Shown here: positions 26,020 through 34,131 of the stretch, one piece after another
Layout of the letters: the number at the start of each line of letters is the position of its first letter
Numbering within the stretch: position 1 is the stretch's first letter
Assembly (NCBI GenBank): GCA_016719785.1
Contig: JADJYJ010000004.1
Location: 1-64,000 of the forward strand
Length of the DNA stretch: 64,000 nucleotides
From: Candidatus Amarolinea dominans
GTDB taxonomy: Bacteria > Chloroflexota > Anaerolineae > SSC4 > Amarolineaceae
Direction of reading: 5' to 3'
The notes under the pieces: model-generated
Databases searched by the model: none
Seen by the model: the letters and a program-made list of their open reading frames with translations, nothing else
What the model was told of the DNA's origin: nothing
Program-made: the position numbers and the translations under genes

Positions 26020-26981
26020 GGGTGTTGGCTCCTTTGCGGGTGTGGGGGATGGGCCGGGGATTGGAGACCGGAGATCAGAGGCCGGAGATTGGGGATCGGA
26101 GACCGGAGATCGGAGACCGGGGATCGGGGAGATTGGGGGTCAGAGACCGGAGATTGGGGATCGGGGGTTGGAGATCGGAGATCAGAGACCGGAGGGAGGG
26201 GCAGGCCGAGGAGGCTGCTGAGGACGGCGAGGGGGTCGGCGTCAATCAGTTCAACGTTGCGCTGCTGCCAGGTCAGGCGCTGGTAGGGGTCCAGGCCGGG
26301 CTGCACGGCAAAGGCGCGGCGCATCAACGGCCCGGCGGTCGTCAGCACGTGGGTGTAGAGCAGTTCGAAATCCACGTCTGACAGGTCGTAGCCGATGAAG
26401 AGCAGGGTATTGACGCGCATGATCGTGCGCACATAGTTGAGCAGGCCGGCGTTGGCCGGATCGTTCACCAGGCGCAGATGGGCGTCACGCGTCAGCACCA
26501 GGCTCTGCTGTTCGCGCACGCGACCGTACAGCCAGATCAGCGTGGGCAGATTGCCGTTGAGCAGGTCCAGATTGCCCACGCTGACGCCGGCAATGATCGG
26601 GTAGTTGTACGGGCGCCGCTGGTCACGCAGGGCGTCCTCGAGCAGGCCGTCGTACGCGGTAACAATGTAGTGGCTGGCCGGCAACTGCGCGGCGAGCCGG
26701 TGAACAAGCTGCGGTTGGTGGCGCTGCTCGTCCAGTTCACGGACGATGATCCGGTTCAGTTCATTGGTAAAACCGTGCTGGCCGGCCGCGAAGGCCTGCG
26801 CGACCGCTTCCAGGGAGTTGTCACGGCCCTGGTAGTTGATACGGGCCGCCAGGCGCTGCGCCAGGTCCTGCCGGCTGGGCAGGCCGGTCAAGGCCTGCGG
26901 CAGATCGCCGCCCCAAAAAATAACCAGGTTGCGGTGCGCCAGCGCATCGCTCAAATCAGGTGACAGTTGCAGGTTTGCCAT
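25989..26981 (-). CDS. SIR2-like protein with degenerate catalytic site
   Basis: A 330-residue protein with SIR2_2 organisation: GLPSRQDLAQRL, YIVTAYDGLLEDAL (residues ~107-120), LIWLYGRVREQ (~147-157) and LLFIGYDLSDVDFELL. In active SIR2-type NADases the corresponding motifs are GAGAS, TTNYD and LHG with an essential histidine; here the first is FWGGDL, the Asn is Ala and the His is Tyr. It therefore should bind but perhaps not hydrolyse NAD-like ligands. The last ~70 residues are encoded by GGAGATC/GGAGACC tandem repeats. It overlaps the CHAT gene and lies 11 bases after the GH100-like gene. Confidence 0.8.
   Translation of the reverse strand: MANLQLSPDLSDALAHRNLVIFWGGDLPQALTGLPSRQDLAQRLAARINYQGRDNSLEAVAQAFAAGQHGFTNELNRIIVRELDEQRHQPQLVHRLAAQLPASHYIVTAYDGLLEDALRDQRRPYNYPIIAGVSVGNLDLLNGNLPTLIWLYGRVREQQSLVLTRDAHLRLVNDPANAGLLNYVRTIMRVNTLLFIGYDLSDVDFELLYTHVLTTAGPLMRRAFAVQPGLDPYQRLTWQQRNVELIDADPLAVLSSLLGLPLPPVSDLRSPTPDPQSPVSDPQSPRSPVSDLRSPIPNLRPLISGLQSPAHPPHPQRSQHPCLRCPIQSP
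26050..26200. repeat. Degenerate 7-9-bp tandem repeat (GGAGATC/GGAGACC type)
   Basis: About 150 bases built from variants of GGAGATC, GGAGACC and GGGGATC, in heptamer-like array. It forms the 3' end of the SIR2-like gene and encodes repeated SPVSDLRSP-type residues just before the overlapping CHAT start. It looks like a slippage-generated tract, not a CRISPR array. Confidence 0.85.
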
Positions 26982-26992
26982 CTCGAACCTCG

Positions 26993-28246
26993 TCAGGGTT
27001 GGATCAGATCATCGAACAAGGGCAGGCGTCGCTGCTGCAAGGCCTCGTAGGCATATAGATACATGCCGGCCGACCAGGCCTGGAGCGGATAGCCCATGGG
27101 GTTGCCGGTTTCGCCGTGCAGCCATTCGTTGAATTCCCACGGCTCATAGGCGCCGCGCTGATTGGCCGCGGCCAGATCGCGCAACAGATGCTCCGCATCA
27201 TCCATCCAGCCCTGGCGCACCAGCGCGGCCACGTGAAATCCGCCGATGAAGGGCCAGATACCGCCGTTGTGATACTGGTGCGGCAGGTTCAGGTTGCGGC
27301 TGCGGTAGTATTCGCGCCACTCCGTCTGGCCCGGATAGATGACGGGATGAATGGCCTTGCTCGGATAAGGCCTGCCCGCGCCCACCTGGTAGAGGTGGCG
27401 CAAGATCAGCTCGCGGCGCCCGCTGTCGGCCACGCCGGTCAGGATGGCCAGGGTGTTACCCAGCACGTCGCAGTAATCGCCAAACTCGCGGAAGGCGACC
27501 CAGGGCAGGTAGAACGGACGGCTGGAGATGGTGCCCACGTTGTGATAGAGCATGTACCATTCCAGGCGCATGGCCTTGAGACGGGCCAACTGTTCGGCCC
27601 AAAGCTCTGGCTCCCAGCAGCGATTGACCCAGAGCAGCAGGTTGAGCCGTTCCTGCACCCCATCCGCCCCCGCCCGCGCCCCGCCCGCCTCAGCGCCGCA
27701 GGCTGCGGCCATCTGCGCAAAGGCATGCAAGCTGGCGAAGTAGAGGACGTTGTCATAGAGGACATTATAACGGACCGAGAGCAAATCCATCCAATCGCCG
27801 GCCTCGGGCACTTCGAGCAGGCCGCATTCATTCATGTCCTGATAACGCAGCCAGACCAACGCGCGCTGCAGACGGGCAAAGTTGTCGCGCAAATAGGCAT
27901 CATCGTGCGACAGCAGCCAGTGATAGTAGTGCCCCAGAATGAACCACAGGTTGGCGTCTACCGCGCCGGCATTTTCGGTGGAAACGGTGCGGCTGGCCAC
28001 GTCCACGTTGAGGGGGATCAAGCCCAGCGGTGATTGAAAGGCGCCCAGGGTATCGAGCGAAGCGCGGAAGGGCGGCAGGAAAAGCGTCGGCTCAGCCCAG
28101 GCCGCGCCCAGCGCGGTGATGATGCTATCGCGCGCCCAAACATGCGGATAGCCACGCGTCAAGCCAGACGCTTTGAAGCCAATCGGGGAACTACAGCGCT
28201 GCAGCACCTCAACAGCCCGTTCGCGGGCCTCGATCAACAGGTCCAT
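26993..28246 (-). CDS. GH100-like glycosidase (neutral invertase / amylo-1,6-glucosidase superfamily)
   Basis: Start at 28246 is preceded by GGGAG and gives MDLLIEARERAVEVL. The 417-residue (alpha/alpha)6-barrel-like protein shows GH100 landmarks: VWARDSI, AVDANLWFILGHYYH (aspartate of the family acid region), NLPHQYHNGGIWPFI and FNEWLHGETGNPMGY with a likely catalytic glutamate. GH100 enzymes hydrolyse sucrose; related proteins are annotated as glycogen-debranching types, so the sugar is uncertain. It lies directly after the Dpp-type transporter genes, suggesting intracellular cleavage of an imported oligosaccharide. Confidence 0.72.
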   Translation of the reverse strand: MDLLIEARERAVEVLQRCSSPIGFKASGLTRGYPHVWARDSIITALGAAWAEPTLFLPPFRASLDTLGAFQSPLGLIPLNVDVASRTVSTENAGAVDANLWFILGHYYHWLLSHDDAYLRDNFARLQRALVWLRYQDMNECGLLEVPEAGDWMDLLSVRYNVLYDNVLYFASLHAFAQMAAACGAEAGGARAGADGVQERLNLLLWVNRCWEPELWAEQLARLKAMRLEWYMLYHNVGTISSRPFYLPWVAFREFGDYCDVLGNTLAILTGVADSGRRELILRHLYQVGAGRPYPSKAIHPVIYPGQTEWREYYRSRNLNLPHQYHNGGIWPFIGGFHVAALVRQGWMDDAEHLLRDLAAANQRGAYEPWEFNEWLHGETGNPMGYPLQAWSAGMYLYAYEALQQRRLPLFDDLIQP

Positions 28247-28295
28247 CGCTTCTCCCTTCGACCATGAGCCGCCGAATGAATTCGGGGCGAAAGAG

Positions 28296-28363
28296 CGTTC
28301 CGCCGGGCGTCCACCTGCGTGGACGCAATCCGGGTCGGCGCAGGCCGACCTTGCGGCGGAACG
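28296..28363. repeat. Three-way-junction-like palindromic element
   Basis: The closing stem CGTTCCGCCG (28296-28305) pairs with CGGCGGAACG (28354-28363). Inside are two perfect hairpins, GCGTCCAC/GTGGACGC (28307-28326, loop CTGC) and GGTCGGC/GCCGACC (28333-28350, loop GCAG). It fills the gap between the DppC and GH100-like genes and could also attenuate or terminate transcription. Confidence 0.6.
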
Positions 28364-28388
28364 CCCATTAGGTGCGATTTCAATCGCT

Positions 28389-29288
28389 TCACTCCGATTT
28401 CGGATCGAACGCGTCGCGCAGCCCATCACCAGCAAAGGAGAAGGTGAGCACCATGACCATCAAGGCCAGGCTGGGGAAAAGGGCTTGCAGCCAGTTCATC
28501 TCCAGGTACGGGATGGACTGCACGATCATGCCGCCGATGCTGGGCGCCGGCGGCTGTACGCCCAGGCCTAACAGACTCAATACCGCTTCGTTGACCACCA
28601 CGCCGGCCACGTCCAGGGTGGCGCTGACGATGACCATGCCCATCACGTTGGGGAGCAGATGGCGCCAGAGGATAGTCCGATCGCGGGCGCCGACGGCGCG
28701 CGCGGCTTCGATGAACTCGCGCTCGCGCAGCGCCAGGGTGATGCTGCGCACGGTGCGCGCCATCAGCGGCCAGCTCACCAGGCTCAGCGCGCCGGCCACG
28801 AGGAGCAGACGGCCAATCCCGCCAAAGGTTTGCGTGATGGCAGGGCCGAACACGCCGGCCACCAGGATCGCCAGCAGCAGGCCGGGAAAGGCAAAGAGCA
28901 TATCCGCCAGGCGGCTGAGCAGTTGATCGAGCCAGCCGCCGAAATAGCCGGCCAACAGGCCCAGGGTGGCGCCGAGCACGATGTTGAGCGTTTCTACGTA
29001 CACGGCAACCAGCAGGGAGACGCGCAGGCCGCGCAGCAGGCGGGCCAGGGTGTCGCGCCCCAGGTTGTCGGCGCCCAGCGGGTGCGCCGGCGTCGGCCAG
29101 GCGTTGATGGCGTCATAGTCCTGATCGGTGGCGCTGAGCGGCCACAGATCAGGGCCGACCGCGGCCAGCAGCAGCAGCAGGACGATCACCGCCAGGCTGA
29201 ACAGCGCCAGGCGATTGGCGGCAAAGCGTGCGCTCAGCGTGCGTGAGCGGTCGCCCGCGGTCAGAGTTGCAGTGATGGCGTTGCTCAC
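28389..29288 (-). CDS. ABC transporter permease, DppC type
   Basis: A 299-residue membrane protein of the oligopeptide permease family 2. It has an N-terminal hydrophobic segment, HPLGADNLGRD, which is highly characteristic of DppC/OppC, and the EAA loop EFIEAARAVGARDRTILWRHLLPN. Its start overlaps the end of the DppB gene by four bases (ATGA), showing translational coupling. With the binding protein and DppB it makes the membrane part of an importer for a peptide or oligosaccharide; no ATPase genes are present in this cluster. Confidence 0.92.
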   Translation of the reverse strand: MSNAITATLTAGDRSRTLSARFAANRLALFSLAVIVLLLLLAAVGPDLWPLSATDQDYDAINAWPTPAHPLGADNLGRDTLARLLRGLRVSLLVAVYVETLNIVLGATLGLLAGYFGGWLDQLLSRLADMLFAFPGLLLAILVAGVFGPAITQTFGGIGRLLLVAGALSLVSWPLMARTVRSITLALREREFIEAARAVGARDRTILWRHLLPNVMGMVIVSATLDVAGVVVNEAVLSLLGLGVQPPAPSIGGMIVQSIPYLEMNWLQALFPSLALMVMVLTFSFAGDGLRDAFDPKSE

Positions 29289-30220
29289 GTCATCCGAATC
29301 CGTGGGTCGAGAAACAGGTAGGTCAGGTCGGTGGCCAGGTTCATCACCACGACGGCCGCGGCCAGGATGATCGTCGTTCCCTGCAACACCGGATAGTCAC
29401 GCTGACCGATCGCCTGGATCGCCAGGAAGCCGATGCCGGGCACGGCGAAGAGGTTTTCGACCACGAACGCGCCGGTGACCAGGAAGGCGAGCGATGGGCC
29501 AAGCACGGTGACAATCGGCAGCAGCGCGTTGCGAAAAGCATGGCGCCAGGTGATCTGACGCGGGAAGAGGCCCTTGGCCGCGGCCGTGCGCATGAAGTCC
29601 TGGCGCAGCACTTCCAACATGGATGCGCGCGTCAGACGCGCCAGGTAGCCTGTGGTGCCCGCGGCCAGCACGATCACCGGCATCACCCAGTGGGCCGGGG
29701 TTCCCCAGCCGGCCACCGGCAAAAAAGGCAGCCCGCTGCGGTAGAGCCAGGTATCGGCCACGCGCAGGATGGGAATCAGCACGAAGCTCGGAATGGCGTA
29801 GAGGGCCAGCATGAACGCCAGCAGGCCACGGTCGAGCCAGGAATTCTGCCGCAGCGCGGCCAGCACCCCAGCCGGGATGCCGATAACCAGGCTGAGCAGA
29901 AGCGCGACGCCGCCCAGCGCCATCGAAATCGGCAGGCCGTGACGCAACAGATCAAGCACCGGGCGTCCCTGGTATTTGTAGGACAAGCCCAGGTCGCCCT
30001 GCAGCAGCCCGCCGACATAGCGCAGATACTGCTGCCACCAGGGCAGATCAAGTCCATACTGGTGCAGCAGCCGTTGATAGATCACAGGGTCACGACGCGA
30101 GCCCATCATCACCAGGATGGGGTCTCCTGGCGCCAGGTAGCCGATGATGAATGTCAGCAGGGTAATGCTGAACACCACAAAAATCAGACTGAGGATACGA
30201 CGCAGAACGATGGATACCAT
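29285..30220 (-). CDS. ABC transporter permease, DppB type
   Basis: A 311-residue, six-helix protein of the DppB/OppB family. The N-terminus RRILSLIFVVFSITLLTFII, the periplasmic GLDLPWWQQYLRYVGGLLQGDLGLSY segment (shortened here: LLQGDLGLSYKYQGRPV), and the EAA loop TRASMLEVLRQDFMRTAAAK are characteristic. It is co-transcribed with DppC (ATGA overlap) and lies downstream of the binding-protein gene, separated by 251 bases with palindromic repeats. Confidence 0.92.
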   Translation of the reverse strand: MVSIVLRRILSLIFVVFSITLLTFIIGYLAPGDPILVMMGSRRDPVIYQRLLHQYGLDLPWWQQYLRYVGGLLQGDLGLSYKYQGRPVLDLLRHGLPISMALGGVALLLSLVIGIPAGVLAALRQNSWLDRGLLAFMLALYAIPSFVLIPILRVADTWLYRSGLPFLPVAGWGTPAHWVMPVIVLAAGTTGYLARLTRASMLEVLRQDFMRTAAAKGLFPRQITWRHAFRNALLPIVTVLGPSLAFLVTGAFVVENLFAVPGIGFLAIQAIGQRDYPVLQGTTIILAAAVVVMNLATDLTYLFLDPRIRMT

Positions 30221-30306
30221 AAGATGAATGCTATAGAATGGGCGGTTCGTTTCGTGCCACCGAACAGGTCCGGTGGGTGGCGGCGCAAGTTGTCGGGCAG
30301 TTCGTA

Positions 30307-30369
30307 GTTCGTAGTGACGGCTTTAGCCGTTTCTGCTATCACGGAGCGACTGAAGTCGCCACTACGAAC
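30307..30369. repeat. Interspersed palindromic element with two inner hairpins
   Basis: Closing stem GTTCGTAGTG (30307-30316) with CACTACGAAC (30360-30369); inner hairpins ACGGCT/AGCCGT (30317-30330) and GCGACT/AGTCGC (30346-30359). The architecture is the same as at 28296-28363 although the sequence differs. A further GC-rich hairpin CGCCGAACGG/CCGTTCGGCG lies at 30421-30457. Together they occupy the DppB-binding-protein gap. Confidence 0.65.
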
Positions 30370-30471
30370 CATCTGAACTCGTTCGGCGCTCACAGTCCGG
30401 CGTTCGGGGTCCCAGGGAACGCCGAACGGAGAGTCGGGGAACTCCCCGTTCGGCGCTCCCGCGGGGCCGGT

Positions 30472-32205
30472 CTACTGCGTCTTACCGCGGACAGCCGACC
30501 AGTCGGGCACCGTGATGCCCTGGCCGGTAAAGACAAAGCCAGAGACATAGGGTCGCATCAGGACATTGAGCGTCGGATTGAAGAGCGGCAGCCAGCCCAC
30601 TTCATCCACGGCCAACTGCTCAGCCTGGTTATAGAGCGTCATCCGTTTGCTATCATTCCCGACGATGACATCGGCCTCATCCACCAGTTTGTCAAAGGCT
30701 GCGTTCGACCAATGGCCGTTGTTGTTGCCCACATCGGTACGCAGTTGCTGCGAGATGAAATTTTGCGGGTCGGGGTAGTCGGCGCCCCAGATGCTAAAGT
30801 ACATCTGAATGCCCTGCTCCGGGTGTTGGTAGGTGGTGTTCAGGCGCTCGCTGAAGGTCGCCAGTTCGAGCGGTTCCAGGGTGATCTGAACGCCCAGGTT
30901 TTGCTTCCACTGCTCCTGCAAGAAAGTCACCACCCGCTCATTGTCGCCTTCGACGCCGTAGCTGAAGGCAATGGGCGGCAGTCCCTTGCCGTTGGCAAAC
31001 CCCGCGTCCGCCAGCAGTTGCTTGGCTGCGGCCGCGTCGAAGGTCAACCCCTTGATGGGCAGTTCGGAGCCGGGCAAGCCGCCGGGCAGGATGCGGTCGG
31101 AGGGGCGCACACTGCCGCCCAGCACCTTGGTGGCCAGCGCCTGCTTGTCAATGGCGCGGGCGAAGGCCTGGCGCACCTTCACATTGTCGAAGGGTGGCAG
31201 CATATTGTTGAAACCGATATAGCGGACGGCAAAGGAGGAAGCCGCACGGAAGTCCGGCAGGTCGCTCACCTCGGCCAGGCGCGCCGCCGGCACGCCGTTC
31301 TGCTGGCTGCCCATGATGTCCAGGCCGCCGGTGCGGTACAGTTGGAACGCGGTCTCGCTGTCCTGGAAGAAGGGCATCTGCAGTTCCGTCACCTGGATGG
31401 GGCCATTCCAGTAGTAGGGGTTCGGCTCCAGGATCAGGGCCTGGTTGTGCTTCCATTCCTTCAGCTTGAAAGGCCCGGTGCCGATCGGGCTATCGGTCCA
31501 GTTGGCCGGGTTGGCCGTCACCTTCGCCTCGGGCACAATGAAACCGCCGGCAAAGGTCAACTGCTTGAGGAAAAAGGCAGACGGCTGCTTGATCTTGATT
31601 TCGACGGTAGAGGCATCCACCGCCTTGACCCCAGTCAGGGTGGAACTGGCGCCGCTCGTAACATCGTCAGAGCCGACGATGTTACTCAGATAGAAGGGGC
31701 CAGTCCAGCCGCCGGTCGCCGGATTGAGCGCCCGCGTCAGCGAGAAGACCACGTCGTCGGCCGTCGCTGGTGTGCCGTCGCTGAAGGCCAGGCCGGGGCG
31801 CAGCTTGAAGGTGTAGGTCAGGCCATCCGGCGAGACCGTCCAACTGGTCGCGCCGTCCGGGGTCACGCGCAGTTCCCCGTCCAGGCGCACAAGGCCGGCG
31901 AAGAGCATGTTCACCGCCAGGATACCCTGGGAGTCACTGGCCTTGGGCGGATCAATCGAAACCAGTTCGTTGATGCCCTCGATGGACCAGCGCAAGACCT
32001 GGGGTCTCATCGCCACCGGCGTGGGCGTGACGACAACCTCTTTGGTCACCTCTTTGGTCACTTCTTTGACCACTTCGACGGTCTCTTTGACCACGACCGT
32101 CTCTTTTTCGATAACCGTCACCGGCGTGGGTGTGGCTACACACGCCGCCAACATCAACGCCAGCGCCGCTGCGCACAGGGTGATCATGACAAATCGCCGC
32201 AACAT
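30472..32205 (-). CDS. Family-5 ABC solute-binding lipoprotein
   Basis: The start at 32205 has GGAGGA upstream. The signal peptide ends in lipobox LALMLAAC, so the protein is lipid-anchored; it is followed by a charged heptad-like linker rich in Val-Lys-Glu repeats. The 577-residue protein then shows the family-5 landmarks LVSIDPPKASDSQGI, TFKLRPGLAFSDGTPATADDVVF and NYYWNG-type segments, ending PYVSGFVFTGQGI. It is the receptor for the DppBC genes downstream; the GH100-like neighbour suggests an oligosaccharide ligand, which is inference. Confidence 0.9.
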   Translation of the reverse strand: MLRRFVMITLCAAALALMLAACVATPTPVTVIEKETVVVKETVEVVKEVTKEVTKEVVVTPTPVAMRPQVLRWSIEGINELVSIDPPKASDSQGILAVNMLFAGLVRLDGELRVTPDGATSWTVSPDGLTYTFKLRPGLAFSDGTPATADDVVFSLTRALNPATGGWTGPFYLSNIVGSDDVTSGASSTLTGVKAVDASTVEIKIKQPSAFFLKQLTFAGGFIVPEAKVTANPANWTDSPIGTGPFKLKEWKHNQALILEPNPYYWNGPIQVTELQMPFFQDSETAFQLYRTGGLDIMGSQQNGVPAARLAEVSDLPDFRAASSFAVRYIGFNNMLPPFDNVKVRQAFARAIDKQALATKVLGGSVRPSDRILPGGLPGSELPIKGLTFDAAAAKQLLADAGFANGKGLPPIAFSYGVEGDNERVVTFLQEQWKQNLGVQITLEPLELATFSERLNTTYQHPEQGIQMYFSIWGADYPDPQNFISQQLRTDVGNNNGHWSNAAFDKLVDEADVIVGNDSKRMTLYNQAEQLAVDEVGWLPLFNPTLNVLMRPYVSGFVFTGQGITVPDWSAVRGKTQ

Positions 32206-32347
32206 AGAATGTTCTCCTCCGTTTCTCATCTTTTTTTCATCTTTTCATCAGGGGCATGGACATCAGCCCGCCATAATCAAAGACACGGAGACCGCAGCAC
32301 CGATGGCAGTCTCCGTGTCTGGATTGCATCTACCAGGGGAGGGGTAA

Positions 32348-33412
32348 CTAGCCCTTCAAGAACTCGTCCAGCGCCGCCCGGCCGACGCGATACTGAGCGC
32401 CGATCTTGCGCGCCTTGAGATCGCCCTCTGCGATCAGAGCCAGGACATCGGCTTCGGACACCTTGAGATACGCCGCGGCCTCGGCCGTGGTCATCACATC
32501 GGGCGCCGCGGCGGCCGCGGCCGGGGCCGCGCCCGGCTGCTGCTGCCCCGCGGCCATGGCCTGGGTCATCGCTTGCGCCATGACGCCGCCCAGACCCATG
32601 CCCGCGCCCAAGCCCAGCCCGGCGCCGGTCAGGCTGCCCGCGCCGCCGTCGCCTGCCTGCGCGGCATCGCCCAAGGCCCGCGCCGCCTTGTACTGCATGT
32701 AGGCCTGCATGTTGCCGATGGCGCCCATCGAGGCGCGCTCGTCAATGGCCTTCTGCGTTTCTTCGGTCGGGCTGACCGACTGGATGAACATCTGCTTGAG
32801 CGCGATGCCCAGGGCGGCAAAATCGTCGGCCAACCTGGCCTTGATTCCCGCGCTCAGTTCATCGAACAGGGCCGGCATGTCCAGGAAACTGGCGCCGGAA
32901 GAGGCCAGCACATCGGTCATGCGGCTGATGATGACCCCGCGCAGATACGCGTCAATCTGCGCCGTCTGATAGAGCCCCTGCGTTCCCACGATCTTGGTGA
33001 CGAACAACTGCGGGTCGCTCACCTGCATCGAGTAGTTGCCAAAAGCCCGCAAGCGCACCATGCCGAGGTCCTTGTCGCGCAGGGTGATCGGTTCCGGCGT
33101 GCCCCATTTCTGCTCCAGAAACTCGCGCCGGTTGACGAAATAGACCTCAGCCGTAAAAATGTTCTTGCCGCTGGAGAAAATGCGCTCCAGCAGGTTGGTG
33201 ATGAGTGGGATATTGGCCGTGGTAATCGTATGGCGGCCCGCGCCGAACGAGTCCAGGGCCTTACCGTCACGGAAAAAGACAGCCGTCTGGCTTTCGCGCA
33301 CAATGACCTGCGAGCCGATCTGGAAATCGCCAGAACCGGACTGCGGTATGCGCACCACCATGTCGGCCGGCCCCTGGTCGGGGGCTTCAATCACATCAAT
33401 AATTCGTGCCAT
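32348..33412 (-). CDS. SPFH (virion-core-like) protein with C-terminal helix-turn-helix
   Basis: The 354-residue protein starts with a SPFH/band-7-type domain (VIVRESQTAVFFRDGKALDSFGAG, TLRDKDLGMVRLRAFGNYSM, up to about residue 225), the YdjI-like family found with membrane-stress genes. A Gly/Ala-rich linker leads to a final ~49-residue excisionase-type helix-turn-helix (MTTAEAAAYLKVSEADVLAL). SPFH proteins assemble on membranes; the added DNA-binding module is unexpected. It is last in a four-gene cluster with a coiled-coil, a zinc-ribbon membrane protein and DUF2207. Confidence 0.85.
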   Translation of the reverse strand: MARIIDVIEAPDQGPADMVVRIPQSGSGDFQIGSQVIVRESQTAVFFRDGKALDSFGAGRHTITTANIPLITNLLERIFSSGKNIFTAEVYFVNRREFLEQKWGTPEPITLRDKDLGMVRLRAFGNYSMQVSDPQLFVTKIVGTQGLYQTAQIDAYLRGVIISRMTDVLASSGASFLDMPALFDELSAGIKARLADDFAALGIALKQMFIQSVSPTEETQKAIDERASMGAIGNMQAYMQYKAARALGDAAQAGDGGAGSLTGAGLGLGAGMGLGGVMAQAMTQAMAAGQQQPGAAPAAAAAAPDVMTTAEAAAYLKVSEADVLALIAEGDLKARKIGAQYRVGRAALDEFLKG

Positions 33413-33449
33413 TTTCTCCTCCTGCGTAGAGTTGGCAACTCTGCTTGTC

Positions 33450-33529
33450 AGGAACGAGAATTAAATAAGTGTCCGAACATAGCCACCCCGTGGGCCGCTA
33501 AACCAGACAATTAAAAAATTCTCGTTCCT
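33450..33529. repeat. 80-bp element with 13-bp terminal inverted repeats (MITE-like)
   Basis: AGGAACGAGAATT (33450-33462) is perfectly inverted at 33517-33529. The interior has no reading frame. It separates the SPFH gene from the coiled-coil gene, whose stop codon overlaps its right edge by one base. Confidence 0.6.
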
Positions 33530-34044
33530 TAGCTATTCAGAATTGCATCCTGGCGATGGCCCCACACGGTGTTGAGCATCGCCACATGATCGGCCAACGC
33601 ATTGGCAGCGTCGCCAATGCCCTCGCGCGCGCTGACGGCCGCGGCCAACTTGTCCACTTCGGCTTGCAGGGCGCCCACGCGCTCCACCATCTGCTCGTCG
33701 AACTGCGCCAGGGCATCGAGCTGCGCCTCCTTGACCTTGACATCATCGAAGAGCGGCGCATAGCCATAGCTGGCGGTCTTGATCCGATCCCCCAGGGTCT
33801 GCAGCTTCGTGACCGCGCGCTCCACATCATCTACCCACTGCAAGCCGCCCGCGCCGAGCAGGTCAACCTGCAGGCCCTGCAGGCGTTGGCGTTGCTCGTC
33901 CAAGTCGCGCGCCAACAGCTCGCGCACCGTCTTGTCCGCCTCGCGGCGCAACTCTTTTTCCTTGTACCCTTTAACGCCGGGCAAACCGGCGAAGGTGCGC
34001 TCCAGGGCGCCCCGGGCAGCTTTTGCCTTCTCGATCAAATCCAT
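33529..34044 (-). CDS. Coiled-coil protein of SPFH cluster, function unknown
   Basis: A 171-residue hydrophilic protein rich in Lys, Glu, Leu and Ala (READKTVRELLARDLDEQRQR, VDKLAAAVSAREG), predicted mostly helical with coiled-coil segments. There is no signal peptide or membrane helix. It resembles helical partners of band-7/SPFH proteins rather than an enzyme. It lies between the zinc-ribbon membrane gene and the SPFH gene. Confidence 0.7.
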   Translation of the reverse strand: MDLIEKAKAARGALERTFAGLPGVKGYKEKELRREADKTVRELLARDLDEQRQRLQGLQVDLLGAGGLQWVDDVERAVTKLQTLGDRIKTASYGYAPLFDDVKVKEAQLDALAQFDEQMVERVGALQAEVDKLAAAVSAREGIGDAANALADHVAMLNTVWGHRQDAILNS

Positions 34045-34131
34045 AGTTTGTTCCTTTCTCTGCCAGAATACATCATTCGCCCCTCTGCACTGATCCTGCG
34101 CCGGCCGGTCGCCTGACCGGCGGCGACGGAG

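Noticed and set aside
26050..26200. Possible CRISPR array
   Set aside because: The repeats are 7-9-bp, degenerate and without regular spacers; no cas gene is nearby.
30238..32418. 726-residue plus-strand frame opposite the binding-protein gene
   Set aside because: The minus-strand frame has a lipobox and family-5 motifs; the plus frame is an antisense shadow produced by high GC.
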